Part shown: positions 1 to 7,759 of the stretch, piece after piece
Layout: every line of letters begins with the position of its first letter
How positions within the stretch are numbered: the first letter of the stretch is position 1
Source of the DNA: Streptomyces sp. ASQP_92
Lineage (GTDB): Bacteria > Actinomycetota > Actinomycetes > Streptomycetales > Streptomycetaceae
Reading direction: 5' to 3'
DNA: 64,000 bases
Assembly (NCBI RefSeq): GCF_025399895.1
Contig: NZ_JAODUA010000017.1
Span: forward strand, 108,786 to 172,785
Program-made: the position numbers and the translations under genes
The notes under the pieces: model-generated
What the model was told of the DNA's origin: nothing
Databases searched by the model: none
The model's input: the letters and a program-made list of their open reading frames with translations, nothing else

Positions 1-219
1 GAGGATCCCGAGCCTGAACGCGTTCCCCACCCCGTGCGCCTTGTCGCGGGCGCCGAGCTTGGCCAGCAGGCGGCGGATGTGCGTGGCGACCGTGCCCGTC
101 GACAAGCCGAGCTCGACGGCGATCCTCGCGTTGGGCAGGCCGCGGGCTATCCCTTCGAGGACGGCGAGTTCCCGGGCGGACAGCGGGGCGCCGACGCGGG
201 GCGGGGGCAGGGTCGTCAT
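1..219 (-). CDS. LuxR-type helix-turn-helix protein, partial
   Basis: The visible N-terminal 73 residues contain a GerE/LuxR-type DNA-binding domain: the segment LSARELAVLEGIARG, then NARIAVELGLSTGTVATHIR as the recognition helix, then RLLAKLGARDK. In LuxR proteins this domain usually sits at the C-terminus after a sensor; here it begins almost at the start codon, so this is a small stand-alone HTH protein or one with a C-terminal extension beyond the window. The ATG overlaps the stop of the preceding gene by ATGA. A role in element transcription control is inferred. Confidence 0.7.
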   Translation of the reverse strand, partial: MTTLPPPRVGAPLSARELAVLEGIARGLPNARIAVELGLSTGTVATHIRRLLAKLGARDKAHGVGNAFRLGIL

Positions 220-446
220 CGCTGCGTCTCCTCGGGCTCGGGCTGCTCGGTGACGGTGGTGGTGCGCCGCATAAGCCGGTGCTCCCAACTCGGCTGCATT
301 CGGCGCCGGACGGCGAGCTTGTCCAGGGCCGTGGCCCGGGACCCCCAACTCCACACGGCGCCCGAGGCCTGCTGCCACGGCTGGCTCGGGGCGGGGCGGG
401 ACTGGATGAAGTAGCTGATCGAAACGGCAGCGGGCTGGTCGGTCAT
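216..446 (-). CDS. Small hypothetical protein with MTDQP start
   Basis: A 76-residue protein of unknown function. The ATG follows a strong GGAGGAACC ribosome site. It begins MTDQP, a leader shared with two other genes nearby, and has a basic, arginine-rich C-terminal half with a tryptophan pair (SQPW...VWSWG). No domain is recognised. It overlaps the LuxR-type gene by four bases, so the two are probably translated together. Confidence 0.55.
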   Translation of the reverse strand: MTDQPAAVSISYFIQSRPAPSQPWQQASGAVWSWGSRATALDKLAVRRRMQPSWEHRLMRRTTTVTEQPEPEETQR

Positions 447-481
447 GGTTCCTCCGGTGGTGGTCGTGCTGGACTGGGCGG

Positions 482-512
482 GTGCGGCCCCGGATAGGCG
501 CCGGGGCCGCAC
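482..512. terminator. GC-rich hairpin in intergenic gap
   Basis: A perfect 12-bp inverted repeat (GTGCGGCCCCGG and its complement) closes a 7-base loop in the 75-base gap between two minus-strand genes. There is no T-run, as is common for Streptomyces terminators. It resembles three other hairpins between transcription modules further right in this element. Confidence 0.55.
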
Positions 513-520
513 GGTGGGCG

Positions 521-895
521 TCACGAGGCGGGGCGATTGGCGAGCTCCAGCAGCACGGCCGCGTGGCAGTGGTCGGGCTGGCCGGGCTCGGGGAGCGGGC
601 AGTAGCAGGCAAGGTTCTTGCCGCGCAGTTCGTGCAGCCCGTCGAGGAGGCGCTTGCGGGTGGCGGCGGCTTCGGGGCCCATCCACCACTGGTCGGAACC
701 GCGTACCCAGGAGTGGAACGCCATGTGGCACGCCTGGCGGGCCTGCTCGGGCGATTCGGCTCCGAGCCACTCGATAGCCCCGGCGAGGGTGAACGGGTTC
801 CCGAACCGACTGGGCCGGGTGACGATCACGGTGTTAGCGGGCTTCCGCCAGCCCTTGTTGCGGCGGCGCTGGATGCGGGAAGGCTGCTCGCTCAT
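521..895 (-). CDS. DUF4326 domain-containing protein
   Basis: This 124-residue protein matches the DUF4326 pattern: a conserved region with RPSRFGNPF, a central helical part, and a C-terminal LACYCPLPEPGQPDHCHA cluster of cysteine and histidine that could bind a metal. The family is widespread in phages and actinobacteria and its biochemical activity is not established. The start overlaps the ParB-like gene upstream by ATGA. Confidence 0.75.
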   Translation of the reverse strand: MSEQPSRIQRRRNKGWRKPANTVIVTRPSRFGNPFTLAGAIEWLGAESPEQARQACHMAFHSWVRGSDQWWMGPEAAATRKRLLDGLHELRGKNLACYCPLPEPGQPDHCHAAVLLELANRPAS

Positions 896-1587
896 CGCCG
901 GGTCCCCTTGGCCTGCTGCGCCTCGGCTTCGACGGTGTACGTGGTGGTCGTGCGGACGATCCGGCGGCGGACATCGGCCCCGTCATCCCGCCACCTCGGC
1001 GCCCGCTCAACCGCCAGGGCCAGTCGGCGTTCGGCTTCGGGCTTCGTCGTGAGGGTCCCGAAGGGCACCCACTGCTCGGCGACCGGGTCGTAGAGCTCCA
1101 CGCGCCACTGCGACTCCGACGGCCACGCCTCCTCGGGCTGCTGCGCCTCATCGGCCATGCGGCTCGGTGTGATCTCGACTGGCACGTAGCCGATGCCGAG
1201 GCGGACTGCGATCCGCAGCCGGTGGTGCCCGTCCCATAGGCGGCCGTCCGAGCCGATGAGCACGGGCATGGTGATGCCGTTCTCGCGGATCTGCTGTTCC
1301 AGCTTGGCCAGGTAGCCGGTCGCGGCATGACGCTTGTCGAGGTCGGCCCACTCCTCGTCCCACGACCAGTCCTGCGAACCGCAGCGCACCTCGGCGAGCA
1401 CGCGCTTCAGTGGCCACACCTCCACCTGTTCACGGAGGTCGGTGGCGACGGGCGCGGGCAGGATGGCCATCACGGCGTCTCGGATCGCGTCCTGCGGGCG
1501 CTGGTCGCCGAGGCCTGCCTGCCAGCGGGCGAAGACGTCGTCGATCGCGGCGGCGATCCGGTCGCGCAGGGCGGGCTGGTCGGTCAT
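892..1587 (-). CDS. ParB-like nuclease/CTPase-fold protein
   Basis: A 231-residue protein with an N-terminal helical region and a central ParB/sulfiredoxin-type segment: GITMPVLIGSDGRLWDGHHR followed by RIAVRLGIGYVPVEI. The G-(H/N)-H-R-x-x-A signature is the family's nucleotide/phosphate-binding box. In phages, such stand-alone domains occur in regulators and nucleases; partner ParA is absent, so plasmid-type segregation is unlikely. The start (MTDQPALRDR) is chosen for its ATGA overlap with the upstream gene. The basic C-terminus may bind DNA (inference). Confidence 0.65.
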   Translation of the reverse strand: MTDQPALRDRIAAAIDDVFARWQAGLGDQRPQDAIRDAVMAILPAPVATDLREQVEVWPLKRVLAEVRCGSQDWSWDEEWADLDKRHAATGYLAKLEQQIRENGITMPVLIGSDGRLWDGHHRLRIAVRLGIGYVPVEITPSRMADEAQQPEEAWPSESQWRVELYDPVAEQWVPFGTLTTKPEAERRLALAVERAPRWRDDGADVRRRIVRTTTTYTVEAEAQQAKGTRR

Positions 1588-1775
1588 CGGCCGTCTCCCG
1601 TCAGCGGGATGAGGACGTCGGCGTAGCACTCTGAGCAGAACCCGCCATCGGGCAGATCCTCGGACACGAGCGGCGTCAGGCTGCGCCAGTCGGCATGCGT
1701 CCGGCCGTGCACCCGGCAGAACAGGACGGTGGGCTCCTCGGGGCGTCGGTAAGCAGCGACAGGCTGGTCAGTCAT
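1584..1775 (-). CDS. Small CxxC-containing hypothetical protein
   Basis: A 63-residue protein with MTDQP at its start. It has FCRVHGRTH and a later FCSECYADVL segment; the three cysteines and two histidines could form a small zinc ribbon. The ATG has a GGAGGAACC-like ribosome site (reverse of the cggttcctcc-type spacer). It overlaps the ParB-like gene by ATGA. Function unknown. Confidence 0.5.
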   Translation of the reverse strand: MTDQPVAAYRRPEEPTVLFCRVHGRTHADWRSLTPLVSEDLPDGGFCSECYADVLIPLTGDGR

Positions 1776-1794
1776 CGGGTTCCTCCGGATCGGT

Positions 1795-2061
1795 TCAGGG
1801 CTTGGTGATGTGGAGCCGGCGTCGTCCGGCGCCGGGCTGCTGGTCGGGGATCACGTGGTAGTCGTGGGCGCGGAGTTCGGCCGCGTAGAGATCCAGGGCG
1901 TCCTGCTCCCCGGGCCCGTCGTGGAAGACGTTCACCTGGCGGCGGCCGTCCTGCGCGACGCGGTAGCCGGGGTCCCAGTCGCCGTCGGCCCATTCGGACG
2001 GTTCATAGCCGCCGTAGGCGAGCACGGCGTCGATGTCACGGGCTCGGACGTGGCGCGGCAT
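1795..2061 (-). CDS. Hypothetical protein
   Basis: An 88-residue acidic protein with no recognised domain; the middle carries EWADGDWDPGYRV. The ATG overlaps the stop of the MazG-like gene by one base (TGATG), a classical coupling arrangement, so it is probably co-translated with it. Confidence 0.5.
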   Translation of the reverse strand: MPRHVRARDIDAVLAYGGYEPSEWADGDWDPGYRVAQDGRRQVNVFHDGPGEQDALDLYAAELRAHDYHVIPDQQPGAGRRRLHITKP

Positions 2062-2378
2062 CAGTGGGCCGCCGCCCGGTCGGCGATCTTCGCGAGCTTG
2101 GCGCTGAGGACGGTCTCGGGGTTGCCGACGAGCGAGGCGAGCGCCACGGCGGCCGTGACGATCACGTCGCACAGTTCGTCCTGGACGTCCGGGACGATGT
2201 GCGTGATCCCCTTGCGCGGGTTCTGGCCCTGCACCCCGATCCAGGCCTGGGCGACCTCCCCCGCCTCCTCGGTGATCTTCAGTAGGCGCAGGGTGATCTC
2301 TGCGTCGCTGCGCCCGTTCTTCGAGTCGAGCCAGTCCACGAGGCTGCGGATCGTGGACCACTGGTCAGTGCTGAGCAT
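2061..2378 (-). CDS. MazG-like nucleotide pyrophosphohydrolase
   Basis: This 105-residue all-helical protein has the MazG hallmark acidic motifs: LLKITEEAGEVAQAWIG (the ExxE pair) and DVQDELCDVIVTA (the ExxD pair) that hold magnesium ions. MazG-like enzymes hydrolyse nucleoside triphosphates to monophosphates; phage versions are thought to adjust nucleotide pools or (p)ppGpp-like signals. A GGAGGAACC site precedes the ATG. The substrate cannot be told from the sequence. Confidence 0.8.
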   Translation of the reverse strand: MLSTDQWSTIRSLVDWLDSKNGRSDAEITLRLLKITEEAGEVAQAWIGVQGQNPRKGITHIVPDVQDELCDVIVTAAVALASLVGNPETVLSAKLAKIADRAAAH

Positions 2379-2408
2379 GGGTTCCTCCGGGTCGGGTGGT
2401 CGGGGCGG

Positions 2409-3059
2409 TCAGGCGGGACGGCGTTGGGCACGGTGGGCTCGCTGGCGGCAGGCGTCGGAGCAGAAGCGGGCAGGGCGCCCGGGGCCGGCACGGAGCAGGA
2501 AGGGGCGTCCGCAGCCGACGGCTTCGCAGAGGATTTCGTTACGCATTTCGTGACGCAGAACGTCGATGGGTGGAAGCGGCTCGGCATCAACTCGCGTCTG
2601 CTCCCACAAGATCCGGGCTATCCCGTCCGTCCCGCGCCCCTCCCGGCGCCGCGACGGCGTATCCCAACCCGTCCGCGGACGCAGGACCGCAACCTGCCGC
2701 CAGCCCACCGCCCGCAGGCTCGCCCCCGACTCCCCGTCCTGCGTGTACGTGACGATCCGCCGGTAGCCCTGCTCCGACGCGCTCCGCCAGGCCGCCCCGT
2801 ACAAGGCCGAGCAGGCGTTGGGAGTCCCGTCCGTCGCCACACGAGTGACCTCGACCGTCAACCCGTTGTCGAACGAGCGGGCAACAGGCCGCCCGACGAT
2901 GGCCACACCGACCGTCCGAACACCGGCCACTACACGGATGCTGAACTTGTGGCCGACCGGACGCCGGTGATGGCGGTGCAGGGCATCCACCAAGTCGCAG
3001 GCCTCATCGAACGAGCGCGCCGGAACGATCTTCAGCCGGGCCCGGCCATCGGCCGTCAC
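2409..3059 (-). CDS. XF1762-family protein with C-terminal zinc finger
   Basis: A 216-residue protein. The N-terminal 150 residues (LVDALHRHHRRPVGHKFSIR..., VGVAIVGRPVAR, EVTRVATDGTPNACSALYGAAWR, RRIVTYTQDGESGASLRAVG) have an acetyltransferase-like arrangement typical of the phage XF1762 family. The C-terminus adds a CxxxxC...CxxAC type finger (CEAVGCGRPFLL...RFCSDACRQRAHR). The start is a GTG overlapping the upstream stop (GTGA). No enzymatic role is established for the family. Confidence 0.7.
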   Translation of the reverse strand: MTADGRARLKIVPARSFDEACDLVDALHRHHRRPVGHKFSIRVVAGVRTVGVAIVGRPVARSFDNGLTVEVTRVATDGTPNACSALYGAAWRSASEQGYRRIVTYTQDGESGASLRAVGWRQVAVLRPRTGWDTPSRRREGRGTDGIARILWEQTRVDAEPLPPIDVLRHEMRNEILCEAVGCGRPFLLRAGPGRPARFCSDACRQRAHRAQRRPA

Positions 3060-3223
3060 GACCGGCCCCCCGTGAAGGCCCGGCGCGCGGCGCGCAGGAT
3101 CTCGTCCAACCGGCGGGCCGCCTCGCCGTCGCGCGAGTCGAGGAGATCGGCGACCTCCTGCTCCTCGATCTCGACATGGATGCGGCGCTCACCGTGACGG
3201 TGGTTCATGTAGATCCGGTCCAT
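3056..3223 (-). CDS. Small acidic hypothetical protein
   Basis: A 55-residue protein (MDRIYMNHRHGERR...) whose middle, EIEEQEVADLLDSRDG, is predicted helical. The chosen ATG has an AGGAGAAG-like ribosome site; a longer reading frame upstream has no such support. It is coupled to the XF1762-family gene by GTGA overlap. Function unknown. Confidence 0.5.
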   Translation of the reverse strand: MDRIYMNHRHGERRIHVEIEEQEVADLLDSRDGEAARRLDEILRAARRAFTGGRS

Positions 3224-3291
3224 CGGGCTTCTCCTCGGGTGTAGCAACGGGCCAGGGGGCGGCCACGGCGGTCGTCGTGGCACGGCGGGGG

Positions 3292-3471
3292 TCAGGCGGC
3301 GGGGCGGTGCTTGCGGCTGATGGCGGCGAGGAGGGCGGCCCGGTGCTCGGCTGCTCGCGGGTCAGGTCCGGTTGGGGCCCGCTTGGCCTTCAGGCGGGCC
3401 TGTGCGGGCCGTGAGGCGCCGAACGTGCCGTCGGGCACCCCCTCGGCCATCAGGCGCTCCAGCGGCGTCAT
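3292..3471 (-). CDS. Small basic hypothetical protein
   Basis: A 59-residue arginine- and alanine-rich protein starting MTPLERLMAEGVP. Its ATG overlaps the previous gene by ATGA. No domain is recognised. Confidence 0.45.
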   Translation of the reverse strand: MTPLERLMAEGVPDGTFGASRPAQARLKAKRAPTGPDPRAAEHRAALLAAISRKHRPAA

Positions 3472-3773
3472 GCCGCGGCCTGCTCGGCTTCTTCGTACCG
3501 GCGGGCGTGGACGGTGGCCCGCTCCCGCCCGTCCTCGTGGCACGGGACGGTCGGCTCGACCTGGCAGGCCGGGCAGCATGCGGTCAGCTCAGCCCAGGCG
3601 GACACCCGCTGCGGGTGCAGCGAACCGCCAGTCAGCAACCGGGTCTTGCCCGCTTGGCAGGGCTTGTGTGCGGCAACCCCGCACCAGGGGCAGGCGACGG
3701 AGCGGGCCGGGTGCTGGCCGGCGCGCAGAGTGTGGCGGATCGACTCGGGCATCGGGGCTTGGGAACGTTTCAC
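3468..3773 (-). CDS. Zinc-ribbon-type hypothetical protein
   Basis: A 101-residue protein with two CxxC-type pairs, ACPWCGVAAHKPC and CCPACQVEPTVPC, spaced about 40 residues apart, a repeat of the same small zinc-binding element that often closes actinophage proteins. It begins with a GTG and overlaps its neighbour. Nucleic-acid binding is inferred only. Confidence 0.5.
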   Translation of the reverse strand: MKRSQAPMPESIRHTLRAGQHPARSVACPWCGVAAHKPCQAGKTRLLTGGSLHPQRVSAWAELTACCPACQVEPTVPCHEDGRERATVHARRYEEAEQAAA

Positions 3774-4108
3774 GGGTTCCTCCTCTGGTCGGTGCAGGGC
3801 TTGCAGTCGCAGGTCTGGCCGGGGTCGTCGTCGAGCCGGTCGCGGTGCTCGGTGGCGACGACGTGCTCGCGGTACGCCTCCAGGGCGCGCATCCAGGCGT
3901 CGGGCGGCTGGGGTGGCGGCGGGTCGGGTGGACGGGTGCCGGTGGGCCAGGCGCCGGCCCGGTAGCCGGGCGGCTTCGGCGGCGGGGCCGTGGCGGGTGG
4001 GCTGGTGCGGCGGGCGTTCCCGGCGCGGATCTGGTCCCGGAGGTAGCGGCCGAGGTCTCCCTGCTTGCGCATCGCCTTGACGTCGTCGCGCTCCAGCGGC
4101 TCATCCAC
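3770..4108 (-). CDS. Proline-rich hypothetical protein
   Basis: A 112-residue protein whose N-terminal third is charged (DDVKAMRKQGDLGRYLRDQIR), middle is proline-rich, and end has CDCKPC. The GTG start overlaps the upstream gene by eight bases and has AGGAAG about eight bases before it; an internal ATG at position 4072 is an alternative. Function unknown. Confidence 0.45.
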   Translation of the reverse strand: MDEPLERDDVKAMRKQGDLGRYLRDQIRAGNARRTSPPATAPPPKPPGYRAGAWPTGTRPPDPPPPQPPDAWMRALEAYREHVVATEHRDRLDDDPGQTCDCKPCTDQRRNP

Positions 4109-4856
4109 GGGGCACTTCCTCGTCGACGATCTCCGCGTCGTGGATGGCCTGTTCGGCCTCCAGGCGCTCAAGGGCCCGCCGCGAGGCCTCACGGACCCTC
4201 TGCTCCTCTGCGGCCCGCTGTTCGGCGCTGAGCCCCGTCTCGCCGCTGGCGGCGCGGGAGCGGGCCGTGTGCGGCTTCGGGAGGGGCTTGCCCAGCGGAT
4301 GCTTGGCGGTGGCCCGGCCGTTGTTGCACGGGAAGCCGATCTCGGCGGCGCAGGCCGGGCACTTGACGCCGAGCGGACCGGAACGGCGCACCGTGTCGAC
4401 GAGCGACTCCTCGTCGGAGTCAGGCACGTCGCGGCCAACAGCGAAGCCGCGGGCCTCCAGTTCCTCGATGAACCGCTTGGACGGGCCGCCCGACAGCATT
4501 GGCTGGCCACTGGGTCCGGCTATGCGGCCGGAGGCGATGGCCTTCACCTGCCCGCGGAGGCGGCCGAGGTACTCCGCGATGGTCTCGTCGGGCTGCGGCT
4601 CGTACTGGAAGTTCTCCAACCGCTGGTTGCGGATCTTGGTGCGCAGGGTGCGGACGTGATGCGGCAAGATCCACAGGCGCTCGTTCGGGTTCTGCGGCGG
4701 AGTCGTGTAGTAGCTGGCGACAGCAGCCTTGGCGTCCGTGTCGAACGGGACGTCGTGCAGGGCGGAAGCCCAGGCGATGGCGGCTGCCTCGGAGGGCTGG
4801 CGGTTGTCGAACGCGGTGCAGTGGCTGAGGAGTTCAGCCGCTTCGGGGACGTTCAC
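4101..4856 (-). CDS. Phage zinc-finger protein next to the replication gene
   Basis: A 251-residue protein. The N-terminal half is helical (PEAAELLSHCTAFDNRQPSE...); the middle contains a CPACAAEIGFPC finger resembling those seen in the two small proteins downstream; the C-terminus is a long charged helix (EQRAAEEQRVREASRRALER). It starts with GTG after GGAGATTCCGC and overlaps the replication-type gene by GTGA. The position and composition suggest a replication accessory role, possibly a loader, but I do not recognise a defined family. Confidence 0.5.
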   Translation of the reverse strand: MNVPEAAELLSHCTAFDNRQPSEAAAIAWASALHDVPFDTDAKAAVASYYTTPPQNPNERLWILPHHVRTLRTKIRNQRLENFQYEPQPDETIAEYLGRLRGQVKAIASGRIAGPSGQPMLSGGPSKRFIEELEARGFAVGRDVPDSDEESLVDTVRRSGPLGVKCPACAAEIGFPCNNGRATAKHPLGKPLPKPHTARSRAASGETGLSAEQRAAEEQRVREASRRALERLEAEQAIHDAEIVDEEVPRG

Positions 4857-5971
4857 GCGGAATCTCCGTTCGCGTACTTGGCGGCGATGGCGGCCCAGCC
4901 GGCGACCTTGGCGTCGGTGCCTGTGAGGGGCCGGCCGGAGGCGAGGTCGACGACGTTGCCGATGGGGGTGGGGGCCGGAGCGGCGTTCATCGCCTGGTTC
5001 ACGAAGCTGGGGATCGTCGAGGGGTCGGCACCCTTGGCCATCCACAGGGCGAGGCCGCGGCGGATGTCGTCCGCGGCGATGCCGTCATCGAGGAGCTTCT
5101 TGATCTGCTTGCCGACGCGGCCGATGACGGAGCCGGGTGGTCGCTTGGCGCAGCGCTCGATCCACTCACCGACGATCTGGGCCGCGCCGACCAGACCGGC
5201 CTCTGTTGCGGCTGTATCCGTCGCGCCGACGAAGTCGGAATCCTCGACGACGACAAGCTCGACTTGATCGCCCGCATCAGCCGACGCGTCTTGTATGGGG
5301 CTGGGGTTAGGGGCAGGGGTAGGGGCAGGGGCAGGGGCCGCGCGCACGTGCAGGGCCGCGCGCCCGCGCGTAGAGCCTTTCGGACCCCCTTCGGCTGGGG
5401 TATCGGAGGGGGTTCCCGAAGAGGTTGCAGAGGGGGTTACCGAACCCCCTTCCGTGGGGTCGGGTTCGGGGTTCTGGAAGGCCTTGCGAAGGGTGTCGAT
5501 ATGGGCAGAAACCTGGCTGCGGATCGATGGCCCCTCGCCGCCGCCGCGAAGCTTCGCCGGCTCGTCACTCAACTCGCCGAGCGGGATGCGGTCGGCCTCG
5601 GCGAGGAGGGCGCGCTGGAGCCGCTTGGAGGAGATCTCCAGCGCGCCAGACACCATGGCACCCATGACCTTCGGCATGCGCCAGACACCGTCGTTACGGA
5701 TGAACGAGCGGATGAGGAGCTCTTCCGTCTCGTCGTCCATGACGATGAACCGGGCCGCCTCCAGCGACTGGAGGAGCTTCTCCAGTTCTGCTGAGGTGAG
5801 CCCGCGGGCCTTGCGCGCCCAGCGCCGAAGCGTGAGGTCGAGCAGCCCGGCGTGATTCAGGTTCGGCTGCGAGATCAGGAACAGGTAGAGGCGCTGCTCC
5901 CTCTCGTCGAGCGCGAGGAAATCAGCGTCCTCCCAGATGCTGGTGAGGATTCTGCCGTGGCCACGTGCCAT
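4853..5971 (-). CDS. Putative phage replication initiation protein
   Basis: A 372-residue protein with a layout typical of actinophage initiator or replisome-organiser proteins. Residues 1-110 form a helix-turn-helix-like domain (ILTSIWEDADFLALDEREQR..., LLDLTLRRWARKARGLTSAE). Residues about 170-235 are a low-complexity proline/alanine linker. The C-terminal 100 residues (KQIKKLLDDGIAADDIRRGL..., PSTIPSFVNQAMN) resemble the DnaD/replisome-organiser tail. The linker DNA is a G-run tract capable of quadruplex formation. Starts with ATG; next to clamp, RecT-like and exonuclease genes in the same element. Initiator function is inferred from layout. Confidence 0.6.
   Translation of the reverse strand: MARGHGRILTSIWEDADFLALDEREQRLYLFLISQPNLNHAGLLDLTLRRWARKARGLTSAELEKLLQSLEAARFIVMDDETEELLIRSFIRNDGVWRMPKVMGAMVSGALEISSKRLQRALLAEADRIPLGELSDEPAKLRGGGEGPSIRSQVSAHIDTLRKAFQNPEPDPTEGGSVTPSATSSGTPSDTPAEGGPKGSTRGRAALHVRAAPAPAPTPAPNPSPIQDASADAGDQVELVVVEDSDFVGATDTAATEAGLVGAAQIVGEWIERCAKRPPGSVIGRVGKQIKKLLDDGIAADDIRRGLALWMAKGADPSTIPSFVNQAMNAAPAPTPIGNVVDLASGRPLTGTDAKVAGWAAIAAKYANGDSA
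5297..5338 (+). repeat. G-run repeat (potential G-quadruplex) in replication gene
   Basis: Seven runs of four G separated by one to three bases lie on the plus strand, i.e. the non-transcribed side of the linker of the replication protein, encoding alternating Ala/Pro. Four or more G4 runs with short loops meet the usual quadruplex pattern. Confidence 0.6.
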
Positions 5972-6055
5972 GAGGTCGGTCTTCTTCCTGGCGGTACGGG
6001 TAAGGGGTGCGGGTGCCGGGCTAGCGGGGTGCGGCGCGGGCCGGGCGGGAGGCGG

Positions 6056-7759
6056 TCACGCGGCGGCTGCCAACTGCGGCTGGGTGTGCCGTTCGATGTC
6101 GTCGCCGGTGATCGCTTCGACGAGCGCGCTCACGATGACTTCGGCGCAATTCGGGGTAACGGCATTACCGTATTGACGGACTTTCTCCCGTTTTGAACCG
6201 AGCACGATGTACTGGTCGGCGAAGGACATGGCCCGGCCGATCTCGTGGGGTTCGAGCATCCTGAACCGGACGTCGTCGATGTCGACCTGGCCCTGGACGA
6301 GGGCGTACCGATCGCGGGTGGAGAGCGTGCCGACGGGTTCGGCGACAGGCCGGGCCTGGCCGTTGCCGTAGTAGGGGACAAGCAGGGACTGCCAGTCGAC
6401 TGCTTCCGGTGTGACGAGGCCGTGGTGGTTGCCGTTGGCGGAGACGGTGCCGAGGGCTTCGCGGATGGAGCGGCCGCGGAGCTGGTCGCCGCCGCCGCGC
6501 ATGGTGACCATGAACGGGAGCCAGGCCAGGCCGGTTTCGTTGCGGGCGGTCTGGGTGCGCAGCGGGTTGTTCGCGCTTGCGGGCTCCTTGCCGTCGCGGC
6601 CCTCGACCGGGATGAGGAGGGGCGGGATGACGAGGCCGTCGTTCTCGCGGGTGGTGCGGCAGGCCATCGGGTCCAGGACGCTGGACGGGTCGTCACGCCA
6701 GGTGCCGCCCGCGGGGACCATGAACGGCTCGTAGGCCATGGCCTTGGTCGCGGTGGTGGTCTGTGTCGTCATGGGCGCGTCGATGGGCCAGGTGCGTACC
6801 CCGGGGCGCCGCTCGAAGGTGTTGCCCGCCGCCTCCAGGGTGATGGGGCGGGCGAACTTGTCGAGGCCGGCCTGGATGCGGGCGAGGGTCTTGTCCGCGA
6901 GGGGCTTGGCCCGGTCGCCGATCCGCCGGCCTGGCAGCGTCCAGTCGATGGCGACTGCGGCGGGCAGTGTCTCCGGTTCCACGATCTGGCTGCGGCAGGT
7001 GGTGTTGGGGCAGCGGTAGACGTATTGCTGCCTGTAGCGGCCCATGTCGCGGCCGGGGGTCTTGAACCGCTGCACGGCCTGGACCCACTGCTCGCAGCCG
7101 GGGCACCAGGCGCGCGGGCGCAGCCACTTGTCCCAGTCCGGGGTGCGACCGAGGCTGCGGTGCCAGTACGCGACGTACAGACGGTCGCGGGACTGAGGCG
7201 CCCTGTGGACGGTGCGGGGGTCGGCGTGCATCGAGTTCAGGGCGATGACCCGGGTCTCGTAGCCGAGCTTCCTGATTTCGCCGATCCAGCGGTCCCACTG
7301 GTCCCAGGCCCGGACGTCGACGACGTTCTCGACGACGCCGGCCTTCACCAGCCCGCCGCGTTGCTGGACGCCCCGCAGGTACATGGGGACTTCCTCCATC
7401 AGTGCGCGGGAGCGCTCGACCTCCTCGGAAGGGGCGAAATCGTCGCCGAACAGGTCGCCTTGCTGGCTGGTGGCGAAGTCCCGCTTCTTGCCGCGGGCGT
7501 TCGACCACTGCGGGCACTCCGGGGACGCCCAGAAGATGTCGGTGACTGGCCACTGCTCGACCGGAGCCTCGCGGATGTCACCGCGGTAGTGGTCGACTTG
7601 GGGGAAGTTCGCGGCGTGCGAGTCGATGGCCTTCTGCCAGTGGTTCGCCGCGCGCTCGACCCGGACGCCGGGGATGGCGTGCATGCCCTGCGAGCTGCCG
7701 CCCGCACCGCAAAACCAGTCCATGACGGTGAGCGCGTCGTTGTCGTTGCGGTACATCAC
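6056..7759 (-). CDS. DNA (cytosine-5) methyltransferase
   Basis: A 567-residue C5-cytosine methyltransferase. Motif I is FCGAGG at residues 16-21 (AdoMet binding). Motif IV is SPECPQWS around residue 82 instead of the usual GPPCQ, keeping the catalytic cysteine. Motif VI is ENVVDV, motif VIII QSRDRLYVAY, motif X YGNAVTP. A zinc-ribbon insert (CPGC...CPNTTC) lies between motifs VIII and the target-recognition region, which is unusually long. There is no cognate restriction endonuclease beside it, so it is probably an orphan phage enzyme that protects element DNA; the target sequence is unknown. It overlaps the upstream HTH gene by GTGA. Confidence 0.9.
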   Translation of the reverse strand: MMYRNDNDALTVMDWFCGAGGSSQGMHAIPGVRVERAANHWQKAIDSHAANFPQVDHYRGDIREAPVEQWPVTDIFWASPECPQWSNARGKKRDFATSQQGDLFGDDFAPSEEVERSRALMEEVPMYLRGVQQRGGLVKAGVVENVVDVRAWDQWDRWIGEIRKLGYETRVIALNSMHADPRTVHRAPQSRDRLYVAYWHRSLGRTPDWDKWLRPRAWCPGCEQWVQAVQRFKTPGRDMGRYRQQYVYRCPNTTCRSQIVEPETLPAAVAIDWTLPGRRIGDRAKPLADKTLARIQAGLDKFARPITLEAAGNTFERRPGVRTWPIDAPMTTQTTTATKAMAYEPFMVPAGGTWRDDPSSVLDPMACRTTRENDGLVIPPLLIPVEGRDGKEPASANNPLRTQTARNETGLAWLPFMVTMRGGGDQLRGRSIREALGTVSANGNHHGLVTPEAVDWQSLLVPYYGNGQARPVAEPVGTLSTRDRYALVQGQVDIDDVRFRMLEPHEIGRAMSFADQYIVLGSKREKVRQYGNAVTPNCAEVIVSALVEAITGDDIERHTQPQLAAAA

